Below are positions 24,790 to 33,318 of a stretch of DNA of 34,839 nucleotides, piece by piece. The translations under genes and the position numbers were made by a program. This stretch comes from Bacteroidota bacterium. GTDB lineage: Bacteria > Bacteroidota > Bacteroidia > Chitinophagales > Saprospiraceae. The notes below the pieces were generated by a model that searched no databases, was not told the origin of the DNA, and saw only the letters and a program-made list of their open reading frames with translations. Location of the stretch: positions 1 to 34,839 of the forward strand of contig JAJRXG010000134.1 in the NCBI GenBank assembly GCA_024276375.1, given 5' to 3'. Positions within the stretch are counted from its first letter, which is position 1, and each line of letters begins with the position of its first letter.

Positions 24790-26415
24790 ATGATTAGGTT
24801 TATCTGCGTAATACTCTCTGTAAGTTCTATACACTCAATACAAGCACAATCCGAAGTCAATAAAGATCGTGAGATACGCGTCCATAAAGATTACAACAAT
24901 GAGATTTACAAACCTCAACCTGTTTTTGATTTCAATCAAATAGTGGTTGCTCCTACGGAGCCGAACAATATAAACATAGATTCTATATCTGCTGTAAATC
25001 AATTCAATCCACCTATTGATATTACGATTCAACCCTTGTCATTTCGTACAGATGATCAAGATGATGGTTACAATGGGATGGTAAAAATAGACCGTGGCAC
25101 ACTGAACCCCCTTCATGCTCAAGGAGATTATACTTACACCAGACCCAATTATTATTCGGTGTGGGCCAGTGCTCAATACGATCACTGGAAGAGTGCTCTT
25201 ATCCCCGACAAGTACCAAAGTGACATAAAAGGAAAAATTGGTTTTAAATACTATATCACTCATGAGATTCAATCTAAGATCGACTTTAGATACACGAATC
25301 GCAAATATGGAATTTATGGCAACCAAAACAAGGAAAGCCAAGCCAACAACAGATTCAATCAATATCAAAATATTGGAGCCAAACTGCTTCTGGCTACTTT
25401 TAGAACGATGCCAAAAAGAGTAAATTTTTCAATTGTTGCGGACATCAACAATTGGTCTTATAAAGAAGATCAAAAAGAAAATAACTATAATGTACAAGGT
25501 AATATTCGATACCGGCCAAAGTCCAATATAAGTATTCGTTTAACTCCCCAAATATCGTATTCAGCCAGCGATACTTATAGCAATAATCAGTACTTTAAAA
25601 ATACTTTGTCCATTCAATCAGATCATAAGAATAGCAATATATCTGTGGGCATATCGGCAAGTAGATTCAATCAGAATTGGGTGATTTGGCCCGAAATCAC
25701 CACAACTTGGAAGCCGAGCACAAGGATGAATATACTCATGTCCTCTACTCATACAGTAGATATTCAAGGAGCACAATATCTAACTGATCAGAATCCCTAC
25801 ATTGACACGAGATCATTGGTACAATGGATCAACAATAACGAAAGAGTTAAAAATATCAGGAGCGATAAGAGTACATCCATCAAGTCAACCCACACCTTGA
25901 CTGATGCATTGACTTTTCATGCAATTTTGAATCACCACATAGTCACCGGAGCGTCTAACTACGCTACCATTAATGCGGATCAATTGTTGGAATATACAAT
26001 TGTAAATTACAATTTGTTTTCTACGGACTTTGGCGCACAATATGAGCTTTTAGAAAACATGGTTCAGAGTGGATTAAGTATAACCTACAATCAATACTAC
26101 AATCAAAGTGCTCCATTGATACACAAACCAAAGTGGTTATTTTCGCCATTTGTCAAAGGTCAACTACTCAACAATAAGCTCGTATTAACACTAAGAGGCT
26201 ATGTCAACAGTCCTCAAATGCTGAGCAAAGTCGGCACTTCAGAAGTTTATTCCACATGGCGAAAAAACTTCTCTTTCAATACTCGGTATCAAATACTAAA
26301 TCGTGCTTCCTTATATCTAGATATTGACAATGTTCTCAGTGATTCATATTCTTTCTGGAATGGATATGACAATTTTGGTAGAAACGTATCAGGAGGTATA
26401 TTGGTTAAGTTTTAG
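24790..26415 (+). CDS. Outer-membrane beta-barrel protein
   Basis: 541 residues from the ATG at 24790. The track's ATG at 24745 adds 15 residues ahead of a clear signal peptide (MIRFICVILSVSSIHSIQAQ), so the later start is chosen. After a periplasmic stretch with EIRVHKDYNNEIYKPQPVFDFNQIV, the protein is a run of alternating amphipathic strands rich in Tyr, Asn and Ser and ending in an aromatic (GGILVKF), the usual C-terminal barrel signal. It resembles the group often labelled TonB-dependent receptor-like or putative porin in this phylum, but no plug domain or TonB box is evident. It follows the TPR gene by 130 bp in the same direction. Confidence 0.8.
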   Translation: MIRFICVILSVSSIHSIQAQSEVNKDREIRVHKDYNNEIYKPQPVFDFNQIVVAPTEPNNINIDSISAVNQFNPPIDITIQPLSFRTDDQDDGYNGMVKIDRGTLNPLHAQGDYTYTRPNYYSVWASAQYDHWKSALIPDKYQSDIKGKIGFKYYITHEIQSKIDFRYTNRKYGIYGNQNKESQANNRFNQYQNIGAKLLLATFRTMPKRVNFSIVADINNWSYKEDQKENNYNVQGNIRYRPKSNISIRLTPQISYSASDTYSNNQYFKNTLSIQSDHKNSNISVGISASRFNQNWVIWPEITTTWKPSTRMNILMSSTHTVDIQGAQYLTDQNPYIDTRSLVQWINNNERVKNIRSDKSTSIKSTHTLTDALTFHAILNHHIVTGASNYATINADQLLEYTIVNYNLFSTDFGAQYELLENMVQSGLSITYNQYYNQSAPLIHKPKWLFSPFVKGQLLNNKLVLTLRGYVNSPQMLSKVGTSEVYSTWRKNFSFNTRYQILNRASLYLDIDNVLSDSYSFWNGYDNFGRNVSGGILVKF

Positions 26416-26436
26416 GATAACGGAGGCAGTCAGCAT

Positions 26437-26599
26437 GTGTGTATAACATACTGACCTTTATCAGCTGGCAATGTGTGGTGGAGAGGTGTTGATTTGTATC
26501 GCTCATCAAGGGAGACTCTATATGAGGAGTTCTTAAACATATGAGGACAGAGGCTTACCGGATCAACATCCTCGTTTTATACAATTTTGTTATACACAC
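26437..26599. mobile_element. second MITE-like element (163 bp)
   Basis: Perfect 12-bp inverted ends GTGTGTATAACA (26437-26448) and TGTTATACACAC (26588-26599). The flanks are GTCAGCAT (26429-26436) and GTCAGTAT (26600-26607), an 8-bp direct repeat with one mismatch. An internal pair GAGGTGTTGAT / ATCAACATCCTC also shows inverted symmetry. There is no ORF inside. The ends are unrelated to the four-copy family. It lies in the convergent gap between the beta-barrel and AAA+ genes. Only one copy is in this window, so the call rests on ends plus flank duplication. Confidence 0.5.
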
Positions 26600-26676
26600 G
26601 TCAGTATTTCTCCTCGGTTAAGTAATATTTGGTATATTTCCACACATGGTGTCAAATCAGATAGTCCAAGAAGTGA

Positions 26677-29295
26677 CTAAAAACTGATTCCCCTGCGTTG
26701 GTATCCTTTTTCGGATTTAAAGACTTCCAATGTAGCGGTCACATCTACCTTTTTGATCAGGTAGATATATCGTGAACCTTCTCTGAACCCTTCAGTCCCA
26801 AGTCTCAAATTTTGCTGTTTGATAACCTCGTAGCAATATTGTCTTACGCGGCGTGCATTGCCAAAATGTTTGTCTCGACGCAGATGTTCCGACGCGAGTT
26901 GCTCATGAAGCAATTGAAGCGCGGAGGAAGAAATCTTGTAACCTTCTCTCTGAATAAAGGACAGGGCTATGTCCCTCAATTGTTCGGAACTAAAATCCGG
27001 AAATGTAAGGTAGTGATCAAATCTTGATTTTAGTCCGGGATTGCCGGATAAGAACTGCTCCATTTCCGCGGGATATCCGGCAACAAAGACATAAAAGTCA
27101 CCCCGCTTGTCTTCCATTAATTTGAGTAGTGTTTGAATAGCTTCATCGCCAAAGTCATTGGAGGAGCCTACTTTGGTTAAAGCATAAGCTTCATCGATAA
27201 ACAACACACCACCGAGGGCTGATTCTACGACATCCGTCGTTTTAATAGCTGTCTGACCTACGTAACCTGCCACCAATCCCTGTCGATCAGTCTCAATAAT
27301 ATGACCTTTGCTCAAAACCCCGAGGCTTTTAAAAATTTTTGCAAGAATCCGAGTGACCGTAGTCTTCCCCGTGCCCGGATTACCGACCAAAATAGTGTGC
27401 ATATTGAGACCTCCGGTCACTTTTACTTTGTTGGACAGTCGATATCGAACGATACGTACAAGTTGATGGATCTTTTCTTTGATTTGATCCAATCCAATGA
27501 GCGCATCCAACTCATCAAGGGCTATTTTTAATTGTTCAGAATCGATCTGTATGTTTTCAATTTTTTGATCTTTGTGAGTAGAAATTCGAAGTACATCACG
27601 TTGATGTATTCTCTGCAAGGCCTCATCTGTTGGAGTCTTGGTCACGATTTCTTCCATCAGACGAATCCCCATATTGATTTTAGCTTTTTCCAACAGACGC
27701 TTGATGTATCTTGCATTGCCAAAATTTTCATTCCGATTACGGAAAGTCTCTTGAATGATGCCCTCAAGAACATCCCGAGCTTTGGGTGTGAGTGTTACAT
27801 TTAACTCTTTGCATTGTACATCCATAATTTGGTACAATTCCGAGAGCGCATAGTCGGGAAAATGATAGTGATATTTGAATCTTGAACGCAATCCCGGATT
27901 GGAGGCGATGAAGCTGTCCATATGCTTGGGATATCCGGCGACAACAACCATGATCTCAGAATCTGGATCCCCCATTTCTTTTACTAAAAGCTCTATTACT
28001 TCTTTTCCAAAATCCTTAGTATCATCACCTGCCCTTGCCAAAGAGTAGGCCTCATCTATAAACAACACACCTCCCTTGGCCTTGCGAATGGCTTCTTTCA
28101 CTTTAGGTGCTGTTTGACCGATATACTCCCCTACCAAATCCACTCGATCTACTTCGTGTACATGTCCTTTGGTCAGCAACCCCATACTGCGATAGATGGC
28201 TCCCATCATCCTGGCCACCGTTGTTTTTCCAGTACCCGGATTGCCTGAAAACACACAATGCAACCCCATACGGCTATCCGATTCCAATCCACGATCTACG
28301 CGCATCTGTAGAAACCGTATGTATTTAGTGTGCTCGGATATCTGTCTCTTGATCTCCCTCAACCCTACCATCGCATTCAATTGTTTGAATGCCTCTTGAC
28401 TACTAAGTCCAATACTCGTGTCAGGTATGATCGGATTGTCTGTCTCGCCATCCTGGAAAACAGATATATCCCCTTCAACAAAATCATCACCTATCAGAAA
28501 GGTAGATTCGGAAATCAGCTTGTCTTGAAAAACCACTTCAATCGAATAAAGCCCTTTGCGCCAAGATCCTTTAACATTGGAGCCCCAACCGGCTGAAATA
28601 TGAAGTTCATCATTGCCCTTACTCATTTTCTGGAGTCGAATCACTTCACCTTTCAATTCTCTTCCCTCATTGCAGAATCGTATAAACAGCTCACTATACC
28701 ACTCGTGATCAGGCAACAGATTGACGACCGTAAGCTCTGCAAAGACATATCTCGTCTCCTTTTGAGAAAACTCAGTATAGTAAATGTGATCATCCGTACG
28801 TTCATTGTGATCAAATTCTCCTTCATAAAACCCAATAGATTGAACCTTGAGTGCATGCGATACATCCTTATCACAATGGCTTTTTAAATCTTCAACGTAA
28901 AAATATTTAGTTGCAATTTTTTTCTGCTCGATGTACACTTCCCATACATATTTTCCGCATTGCCAAAAACTCCCTTTGTCCTTGTGTCCCCAGCCCTCTC
29001 TGATGTAAACCATATGGTCATGCCGGGATACCTGACGATTGATCTGTAGCGTACAAACGTTCTTACGAACCCGCCCCAATTTAATGCACTTGAGGGTTAG
29101 ATTGACATTCCAAGTCTCTTTTTCAAAGACCTTGTTGATTAAGGCAAGTTCTACGTAGATATAGCTTGTTCGACTTTTTTCAAATACTTGTCTGTATTTC
29201 TTCCGATTATGGGCCAACCACTCTGTTGATGCATATATCTTGAGGCTATGGTACTTATATTTTGCTGCAACTTGCTTATTGTCGGATTGTATCAA
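26677..29295 (-). CDS. Double-AAA+ ATPase of the CbxX/CfxQ (SpoVK/EccA-like) type
   Basis: 872 residues. Two tandem N-terminal modules of about 120-130 residues (about 15-136 and 150-272) resemble each other: each has E-L-(A/T)-x-(I/V)-N early, a GWG segment (REGWGHKDKGSFW / SAGWGSNVKGSWR) in the middle and a final F-x-x-x-D. Two AAA+ domains follow: AAA1 with Walker A GNPGTGKT (351-358) and Walker B LFIDEA (411-416), AAA2 with Walker A GNPGTGKT (638-645) and Walker B LFIDEA (698-703). Both have GYIGQTA/GYVGQTA loops and sensor/arginine segments NPGL(R/K)SRF, the pattern of CbbX, SpoVK and EccA. Such ATPases usually form hexamers that remodel a partner protein. No Rubisco or type VII secretion gene is nearby, so the partner is unknown. 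No signal peptide. Confidence 0.85.
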   Translation of the reverse strand: MIQSDNKQVAAKYKYHSLKIYASTEWLAHNRKKYRQVFEKSRTSYIYVELALINKVFEKETWNVNLTLKCIKLGRVRKNVCTLQINRQVSRHDHMVYIREGWGHKDKGSFWQCGKYVWEVYIEQKKIATKYFYVEDLKSHCDKDVSHALKVQSIGFYEGEFDHNERTDDHIYYTEFSQKETRYVFAELTVVNLLPDHEWYSELFIRFCNEGRELKGEVIRLQKMSKGNDELHISAGWGSNVKGSWRKGLYSIEVVFQDKLISESTFLIGDDFVEGDISVFQDGETDNPIIPDTSIGLSSQEAFKQLNAMVGLREIKRQISEHTKYIRFLQMRVDRGLESDSRMGLHCVFSGNPGTGKTTVARMMGAIYRSMGLLTKGHVHEVDRVDLVGEYIGQTAPKVKEAIRKAKGGVLFIDEAYSLARAGDDTKDFGKEVIELLVKEMGDPDSEIMVVVAGYPKHMDSFIASNPGLRSRFKYHYHFPDYALSELYQIMDVQCKELNVTLTPKARDVLEGIIQETFRNRNENFGNARYIKRLLEKAKINMGIRLMEEIVTKTPTDEALQRIHQRDVLRISTHKDQKIENIQIDSEQLKIALDELDALIGLDQIKEKIHQLVRIVRYRLSNKVKVTGGLNMHTILVGNPGTGKTTVTRILAKIFKSLGVLSKGHIIETDRQGLVAGYVGQTAIKTTDVVESALGGVLFIDEAYALTKVGSSNDFGDEAIQTLLKLMEDKRGDFYVFVAGYPAEMEQFLSGNPGLKSRFDHYLTFPDFSSEQLRDIALSFIQREGYKISSSALQLLHEQLASEHLRRDKHFGNARRVRQYCYEVIKQQNLRLGTEGFREGSRYIYLIKKVDVTATLEVFKSEKGYQRRGISF

Positions 29296-29485
29296 ATCTC
29301 AGTTCTTTATGAATAAATAAGTTCTTGTATTGAGCAATAGAGCATAGTGCTATTGATTTCAGATGTGCGACACTCACACGAAGTTCATAACGCTGTGTCC
29401 TACTTTATTTGGTATGCATTAAGGATATCGTATCAACTTAAAATTGGCACATCTTCCACAATATTTCTGATGAAAGTAGTTAATA

Positions 29486-29520
29486 TTTGTATCATTTAAG
29501 CCACTTTTACATCAATTTTG
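29486..29520 (+). promoter_or_regulatory. possible promoter for fdx-iscX
   Basis: TTTG (29486-29489), a 23-base spacer and CAATTTTG (29513-29520), one base off TAnnTTTG. It is 35 bp upstream of the ferredoxin start codon. The long spacer and imperfect box keep confidence low. Confidence 0.3.
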
Positions 29521-29555
29521 AACTGAACTGGGATAAGAATTGTTAAGCAGCCCAT

Positions 29556-29897
29556 ATGGCAAGAGTTAAATTTAGATTTGAAGATACGTCAATTCCTGAA
29601 AAGACGATCGAGGATGTTCCTGTTGGAGACAGCATATTGGATGTTGCCGAAGACAATGATGTCCACTTAAATCACAACTGTGGTGCTGTATGTGCTTGTA
29701 GCACATGTCATGTCTATGTCGAAAAAGGCGAAGATGAACTAAAGGAAATTTCGGATCGCGAAGAAGATTTTATTGACCGTGCGATCAATCCGCGACTCGA
29801 ATCTAGATTGGGCTGTCAATGTGTGATCATTGAATCCTCAGCCGATATCGAGATATTGATTCCGGATCAATCGCAAATCATCGGACACGAACATTAA
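29556..29897 (+). CDS. fdx: ISC-type [2Fe-2S] ferredoxin
   Basis: 113 residues. Cluster ligands are Cys42, Cys48, Cys51 and Cys87 in NCGAVCACSTCHVYV and LGCQCVI, the same spacing as adrenodoxin-type Fdx of the E. coli isc operon. The RLGCQ segment and the acidic helix (DELKEISDREEDFID) that docks redox partners are present. It supplies electrons for Fe-S cluster assembly or similar reactions in the cytoplasm. iscX follows 25 bp later, which supports an Fe-S assembly role even though iscS, iscU and hscAB are not here. Confidence 0.93.
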   Translation: MARVKFRFEDTSIPEKTIEDVPVGDSILDVAEDNDVHLNHNCGAVCACSTCHVYVEKGEDELKEISDREEDFIDRAINPRLESRLGCQCVIIESSADIEILIPDQSQIIGHEH

Positions 29898-29922
29898 CCT
29901 ATACCATCGGAATAAAAGTATT

Positions 29923-30168
29923 ATGGCATTTGAAGAAATTAATAACCTTCCATTTGGTTGGAACGATCATGAAGATATCGCCATTGGTCTCTACGAAAAG
30001 TTTGGTGATGATTTTGGCGAGAGCGAGATCTATCGCATACGTTTTACCGATCTCCTTGATTGGATTTTATCTCTTCCCAATTGTGAGGGGCTACGCGAAG
30101 ATTCCAGTGAGGGACACCTAGAGCAAATCCAAGCCAAATGGGTTTACGAATGGAGAGATAATCAATAA
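29923..30168 (+). CDS. iscX: Fe-S assembly protein IscX
   Basis: 81 residues, acidic. GWNDHEDIAIGLYEKFGDDF...YRIRFTDLLDWILSLPNCEG...HLEQIQAKWVYEW matches the IscX/YfhJ family (E. coli: WTDSREIGEALYDAYPD...VRFTDMHQWICDLEDF...ILEAILLVWLDE). IscX binds the cysteine desulfurase IscS and iron and tunes cluster assembly. Its partner ferredoxin is directly upstream. The stop codon overlaps the next ATG by one base (TAATG). Confidence 0.9.
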   Translation: MAFEEINNLPFGWNDHEDIAIGLYEKFGDDFGESEIYRIRFTDLLDWILSLPNCEGLREDSSEGHLEQIQAKWVYEWRDNQ

Positions 30169-31097
30169 TGATCGCCCGGTTGATGGCGATTGGTACATTG
30201 ATACGCCTCCCCAATCTACTAATCCTTGTTGTCGCTGTTTATCTGTATAGTTTTGGGATTCTATACCCCGCTCTGATTTCAGGTCAGATTGTACCCCTTA
30301 TGGGAAAAAAGGATTTTTGGCTATTCTTGTTTATCATTATCTGCACTAGTGCAGGAGGGTATGTTCTCAATGATATTCTGGATCGAAATACAGATGCCAT
30401 CAATGACAAAAGACAAGTCATCGGAAGTGCTATCACCTCCAAATTGGCTTGGCTATACTACTTATTTCTGGCACTGGCTCCAATCCCTCTCGTGTACTCT
30501 CTTGGTGTCGAATTTGACTCTCAAATATACATGCCGGGGTACTTGGCCGTTGTAGCCATTCTGTTTTTATACAACACCATCTTAAAACGACTGCCCTTGC
30601 TAGGAAACATTGTCGTGGCTGCGCTCTGTGCCTTTGTAATACTTCTGCCATATCTCATCGAATACCAAGGTTTGCAACAACTCCAACTATCCAATCAATC
30701 CTCCCTGTTACGAGCTACTCATATCACTTGGGTCTTTACCTTATTTACTTTCACCACACACCTCATAAGGGAAATCATCAAAGATGTTGAGGATCTTAAG
30801 GGTGATGCCGCAGCAGGATTTTATACCATACCGGTAGTCTTAGGTATTCAACACACTAAAACTCTAATTCTTATTCTTGAAGTCATATTGCTCTTCACCA
30901 TTCTATATTGGATTGTAAGTTCCGAATATATAGCTCCCTATCGGTTTTGGCATGGGTTGATTTTGATCCCGGTTTTACTTCTGATCATTTACAAAAGCAT
31001 CCTTGCATCGGATCCCGCTTTTTATACATTGCTCGGCCACCTCCTCAAAGTTCTGATGCTAGCGGGACTAGTCTCTCTATACTTGTTAAGTTTGTAA
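30168..31097 (+). CDS. UbiA-family prenyltransferase
   Basis: 309 residues, about eight membrane segments. The first aspartate-rich motif, NDILDRNTDAINDK (about 68-81), is the prenyl-diphosphate/Mg2+ site of UbiA enzymes. The second, REIIKDVEDLKGDAAAG (about 201-217), is also intact. It belongs to the type often annotated in Bacteroidota as geranylgeranylglycerol-phosphate geranylgeranyltransferase-like; the acceptor cannot be read from sequence alone. It is translationally coupled to iscX by TAATG and followed 1 bp later by maf. Confidence 0.85.
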   Translation: MIARLMAIGTLIRLPNLLILVVAVYLYSFGILYPALISGQIVPLMGKKDFWLFLFIIICTSAGGYVLNDILDRNTDAINDKRQVIGSAITSKLAWLYYLFLALAPIPLVYSLGVEFDSQIYMPGYLAVVAILFLYNTILKRLPLLGNIVVAALCAFVILLPYLIEYQGLQQLQLSNQSSLLRATHITWVFTLFTFTTHLIREIIKDVEDLKGDAAAGFYTIPVVLGIQHTKTLILILEVILLFTILYWIVSSEYIAPYRFWHGLILIPVLLLIIYKSILASDPAFYTLLGHLLKVLMLAGLVSLYLLSL

Positions 31098-31098
31098 G

Positions 31099-31719
31099 AT
31101 GACTCCCAATCCCTTGTTTGTAGTGTCTCAGAAGCATCGTCTCATACTCGGATCTATGTCACCGCGCCGTGCCGAATTGCTCCAAGGGCTCGGGCTCACT
31201 TTTGATGTCTGGGACAGCCAGGCCGATGAAAGTGTCCCCGATCGTATTCTTCCAGAAGACCACCCTGCCTATCTTTCAAAACTAAAAGCCAAGGCCTTGT
31301 GCCATACCTTGCAACCGGAGGACATCCTCATTACCGCCGATACCGTTGTCATACACAACGGTGCTATCCTCAATAAACCCGACAATCAGCAAGATGCCAT
31401 TGATATGCTGCAGGTACTATCCGGATCTAAGCATCAAGTCATCACTGCGGTGACGATCACTACACAGGAAATGACAACGACCAAAGTCGATCGAGCCCTT
31501 GTCGAAGTATTGCCACTTTCAAATCAAGAAATTCGATACTACATTGATCAACACCAACCCTGGGACAAAGCGGGTAGTTACGGTATCCAAGAATGGTTTG
31601 GCCTAACCAAAATAAAATCCATCCAAGGATCTTACTATACCATCATGGGACTACCGACACATATCGTTTATGATTTGCTTCTATCCATCCTCAGACCTCG
31701 TGATCATACACAATTTTAA
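31099..31719 (+). CDS. maf: Maf-family nucleotide pyrophosphatase
   Basis: 206 residues. ILGSMSPRRAELLQGLGL holds the SxRR nucleotide-binding motif. ITADTVV and LNKPDNQQDAIDMLQVLSG follow (catalytic Asp and the KP segment), then WDKAGSYGIQ and KSIQGSYYTIMGLP. It hydrolyses non-canonical or excess nucleoside triphosphates to monophosphates; the set of residues fits the dTTP/UTP (YhdE-like) branch. It is the last gene of the fdx-iscX-ubiA-maf group and converges on the D-amino-acid operon with a 16-bp gap. Confidence 0.93.
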   Translation: MTPNPLFVVSQKHRLILGSMSPRRAELLQGLGLTFDVWDSQADESVPDRILPEDHPAYLSKLKAKALCHTLQPEDILITADTVVIHNGAILNKPDNQQDAIDMLQVLSGSKHQVITAVTITTQEMTTTKVDRALVEVLPLSNQEIRYYIDQHQPWDKAGSYGIQEWFGLTKIKSIQGSYYTIMGLPTHIVYDLLLSILRPRDHTQF

Positions 31720-31735
31720 GCCCCCTCTCTCCCTA

Positions 31736-32845
31736 TCATGAGATAATGGTATCATGTAGCAGTAGATCCCGAGCGGCAACATGCCACTTATCCACGACCT
31801 TGTGATCCGAAACCACAAGGACTTCACGATACAATGCTACTGTCGGACATATGTGTCGTGGAATGCCATACACCACTTGCCCTATACTGTATTGAACAGG
31901 TTCATGAAATCTCAAAACCAAATGTTCTTCGCTATGACCTATCTGGTCATATAGAGTTGCATCCAAAAGGTGAATCTGTGGAGGGATCCCTTCAGACGCG
32001 ACGTGCTTATGTCCCAAATCAAAACAGTACGTTCTGTCATCAATTTTGGATATCACTCGAGTAGCTAGGACTGCGGCAAATTCAAACTTATAATCCGGGC
32101 ACATCGTCCGATATCCATGATCCCAAAAGACAAAGGTTCCCGGACTACAGACTCGATCTCGATGGTGCGCATGAATGCCAAAAGAAGGGCTTCCTCCTAC
32201 GACTATCTCCACGGCTCGATTCAACTCCAAGTCTTCAATGTACCGGATCGCCCTTTCTATTCCCGCCTCACACAAACGCTTTCTATCCTCGAACCTTGGT
32301 GCCCTGATGTGACCGTCATAAAGATGAAAACCCTTTAACTTGATCTCATTTCTCCTCAAAATGTACTTGACCAATGTTATAAATTCACTTCCCGGGCTGA
32401 CTCCTGTCCTATGCTGACCAACATCTATATCCACATAGACCTCTATGGTACTCTTTTCTTCAGAGGCTTCCACAAGTGCATCAACAGAATTGATATTGTC
32501 CACGAGACTTGAAAAAACCGTTTGGGGATACGCCCCCATCAACTGCACCAGTTGGCCAAGCCTAGTCCCGGTGAGTTGGTAAGCGATCAATACATCTTGC
32601 ATTCCCACACGAGCCATCAGTTCTGCTTCCGCCAGTGTAGCACACTTCACTTTGGTGATGCCCGCATCCAACAACATCCGACCTACTTCAGCCATTTTAT
32701 GTATTTTGACATGTGGTCTCAGGCGATTGATATCACCCACTATCTTTATAGCTTGTGTGATATTGTGTTTGATACGTTGGGGAAATACTAACAACGCCGG
32801 AGTGGAAAGATACCCAAGCGATTCGATGGAATACCACTTCTTCAT
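31736..32845 (-). CDS. Fold-III PLP enzyme: D-serine dehydratase / D-threonine aldolase family
   Basis: 369 residues. An alanine-racemase-like N-terminal barrel begins TPALLVFPQRIKHNI, with the PLP lysine in RPHVKIHK (Lys47, less likely Lys50). KCATLAEAELMARVGMQDVLIAYQ and YVDIDVGQHRTGV are family hallmarks. The C-terminal beta-domain has a metal site His331-x-Cys333 in RHICPTVALY. As I recall, zinc-dependent D-serine dehydratases use His-x-Cys while D-threonine aldolases use His-x-Asp, so D-serine dehydratase (giving pyruvate and ammonia) is favoured. It overlaps ridA by 4 bp, and a GntP-family transporter is upstream. Alternative: another D-3-hydroxy-amino-acid dehydratase. Confidence 0.82.
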   Translation of the reverse strand: MKKWYSIESLGYLSTPALLVFPQRIKHNITQAIKIVGDINRLRPHVKIHKMAEVGRMLLDAGITKVKCATLAEAELMARVGMQDVLIAYQLTGTRLGQLVQLMGAYPQTVFSSLVDNINSVDALVEASEEKSTIEVYVDIDVGQHRTGVSPGSEFITLVKYILRRNEIKLKGFHLYDGHIRAPRFEDRKRLCEAGIERAIRYIEDLELNRAVEIVVGGSPSFGIHAHHRDRVCSPGTFVFWDHGYRTMCPDYKFEFAAVLATRVISKIDDRTYCFDLGHKHVASEGIPPQIHLLDATLYDQIGHSEEHLVLRFHEPVQYSIGQVVYGIPRHICPTVALYREVLVVSDHKVVDKWHVAARDLLLHDTIIS

Positions 32846-33303
32846 TTCAATAAAAACTGCGCCTCAATTTCAACAGGAATGTTGTCCGGAAGCGAATCCA
32901 TACCAACGGCACTTCTCACTCCTATGCCCTTCTCCTCACCCCAAATCTCAGCAAACAATTCGCTACATCCATTGATAATCTCAGGATGACGCTCAAAACC
33001 CTTGCTAGCATTGACCATACCCAATACCTTTACAACGCGATCGATACGGTCCAAACTGCCCAAGTTATCTCTAAGGGTAGCCAATATGGCCAAACCAACT
33101 TGATGAGCAGCGTTTCTGCCATCGGTCATATCCATATCAAGACCTATCCTCCCGATAATGAGACTTCCATCACTCTGTACGGTGCCATGGCCGGAGACGT
33201 AAACCATTTTCCCCACTTTCAAAAAAGGCTTATAAACCCCTATGGGTTTGGGCGGCGGCGGTAGATTGAGATCTAATGCTTGCAATTTTTCTTCAGCTGT
33301 CAT
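32842..33303 (-). CDS. RidA/YjgF-family enamine/imine deaminase
   Basis: 153 residues. VGKMVYVSGHGTV, NAAHQVGLAILATLRDNLGSLDRIDRVVKVLGMVNA and GVRSAVGMDSLPDNIPVEIEAQFLL are characteristic; the conserved arginine is in GVRSAVG and the glutamate in VEIEAQF. RidA hydrolyses reactive 2-aminoacrylate made by PLP-dependent serine/threonine dehydratases. That fits its 4-bp overlap with the adjoining fold-III PLP enzyme and a shared operon. It is the longer subtype with an N-terminal extension (LPPPPKPIGVYKPF). Confidence 0.92.
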   Translation of the reverse strand: MTAEEKLQALDLNLPPPPKPIGVYKPFLKVGKMVYVSGHGTVQSDGSLIIGRIGLDMDMTDGRNAAHQVGLAILATLRDNLGSLDRIDRVVKVLGMVNASKGFERHPEIINGCSELFAEIWGEEKGIGVRSAVGMDSLPDNIPVEIEAQFLLK

Positions 33304-33318
33304 AGCAAATAAAAAATA

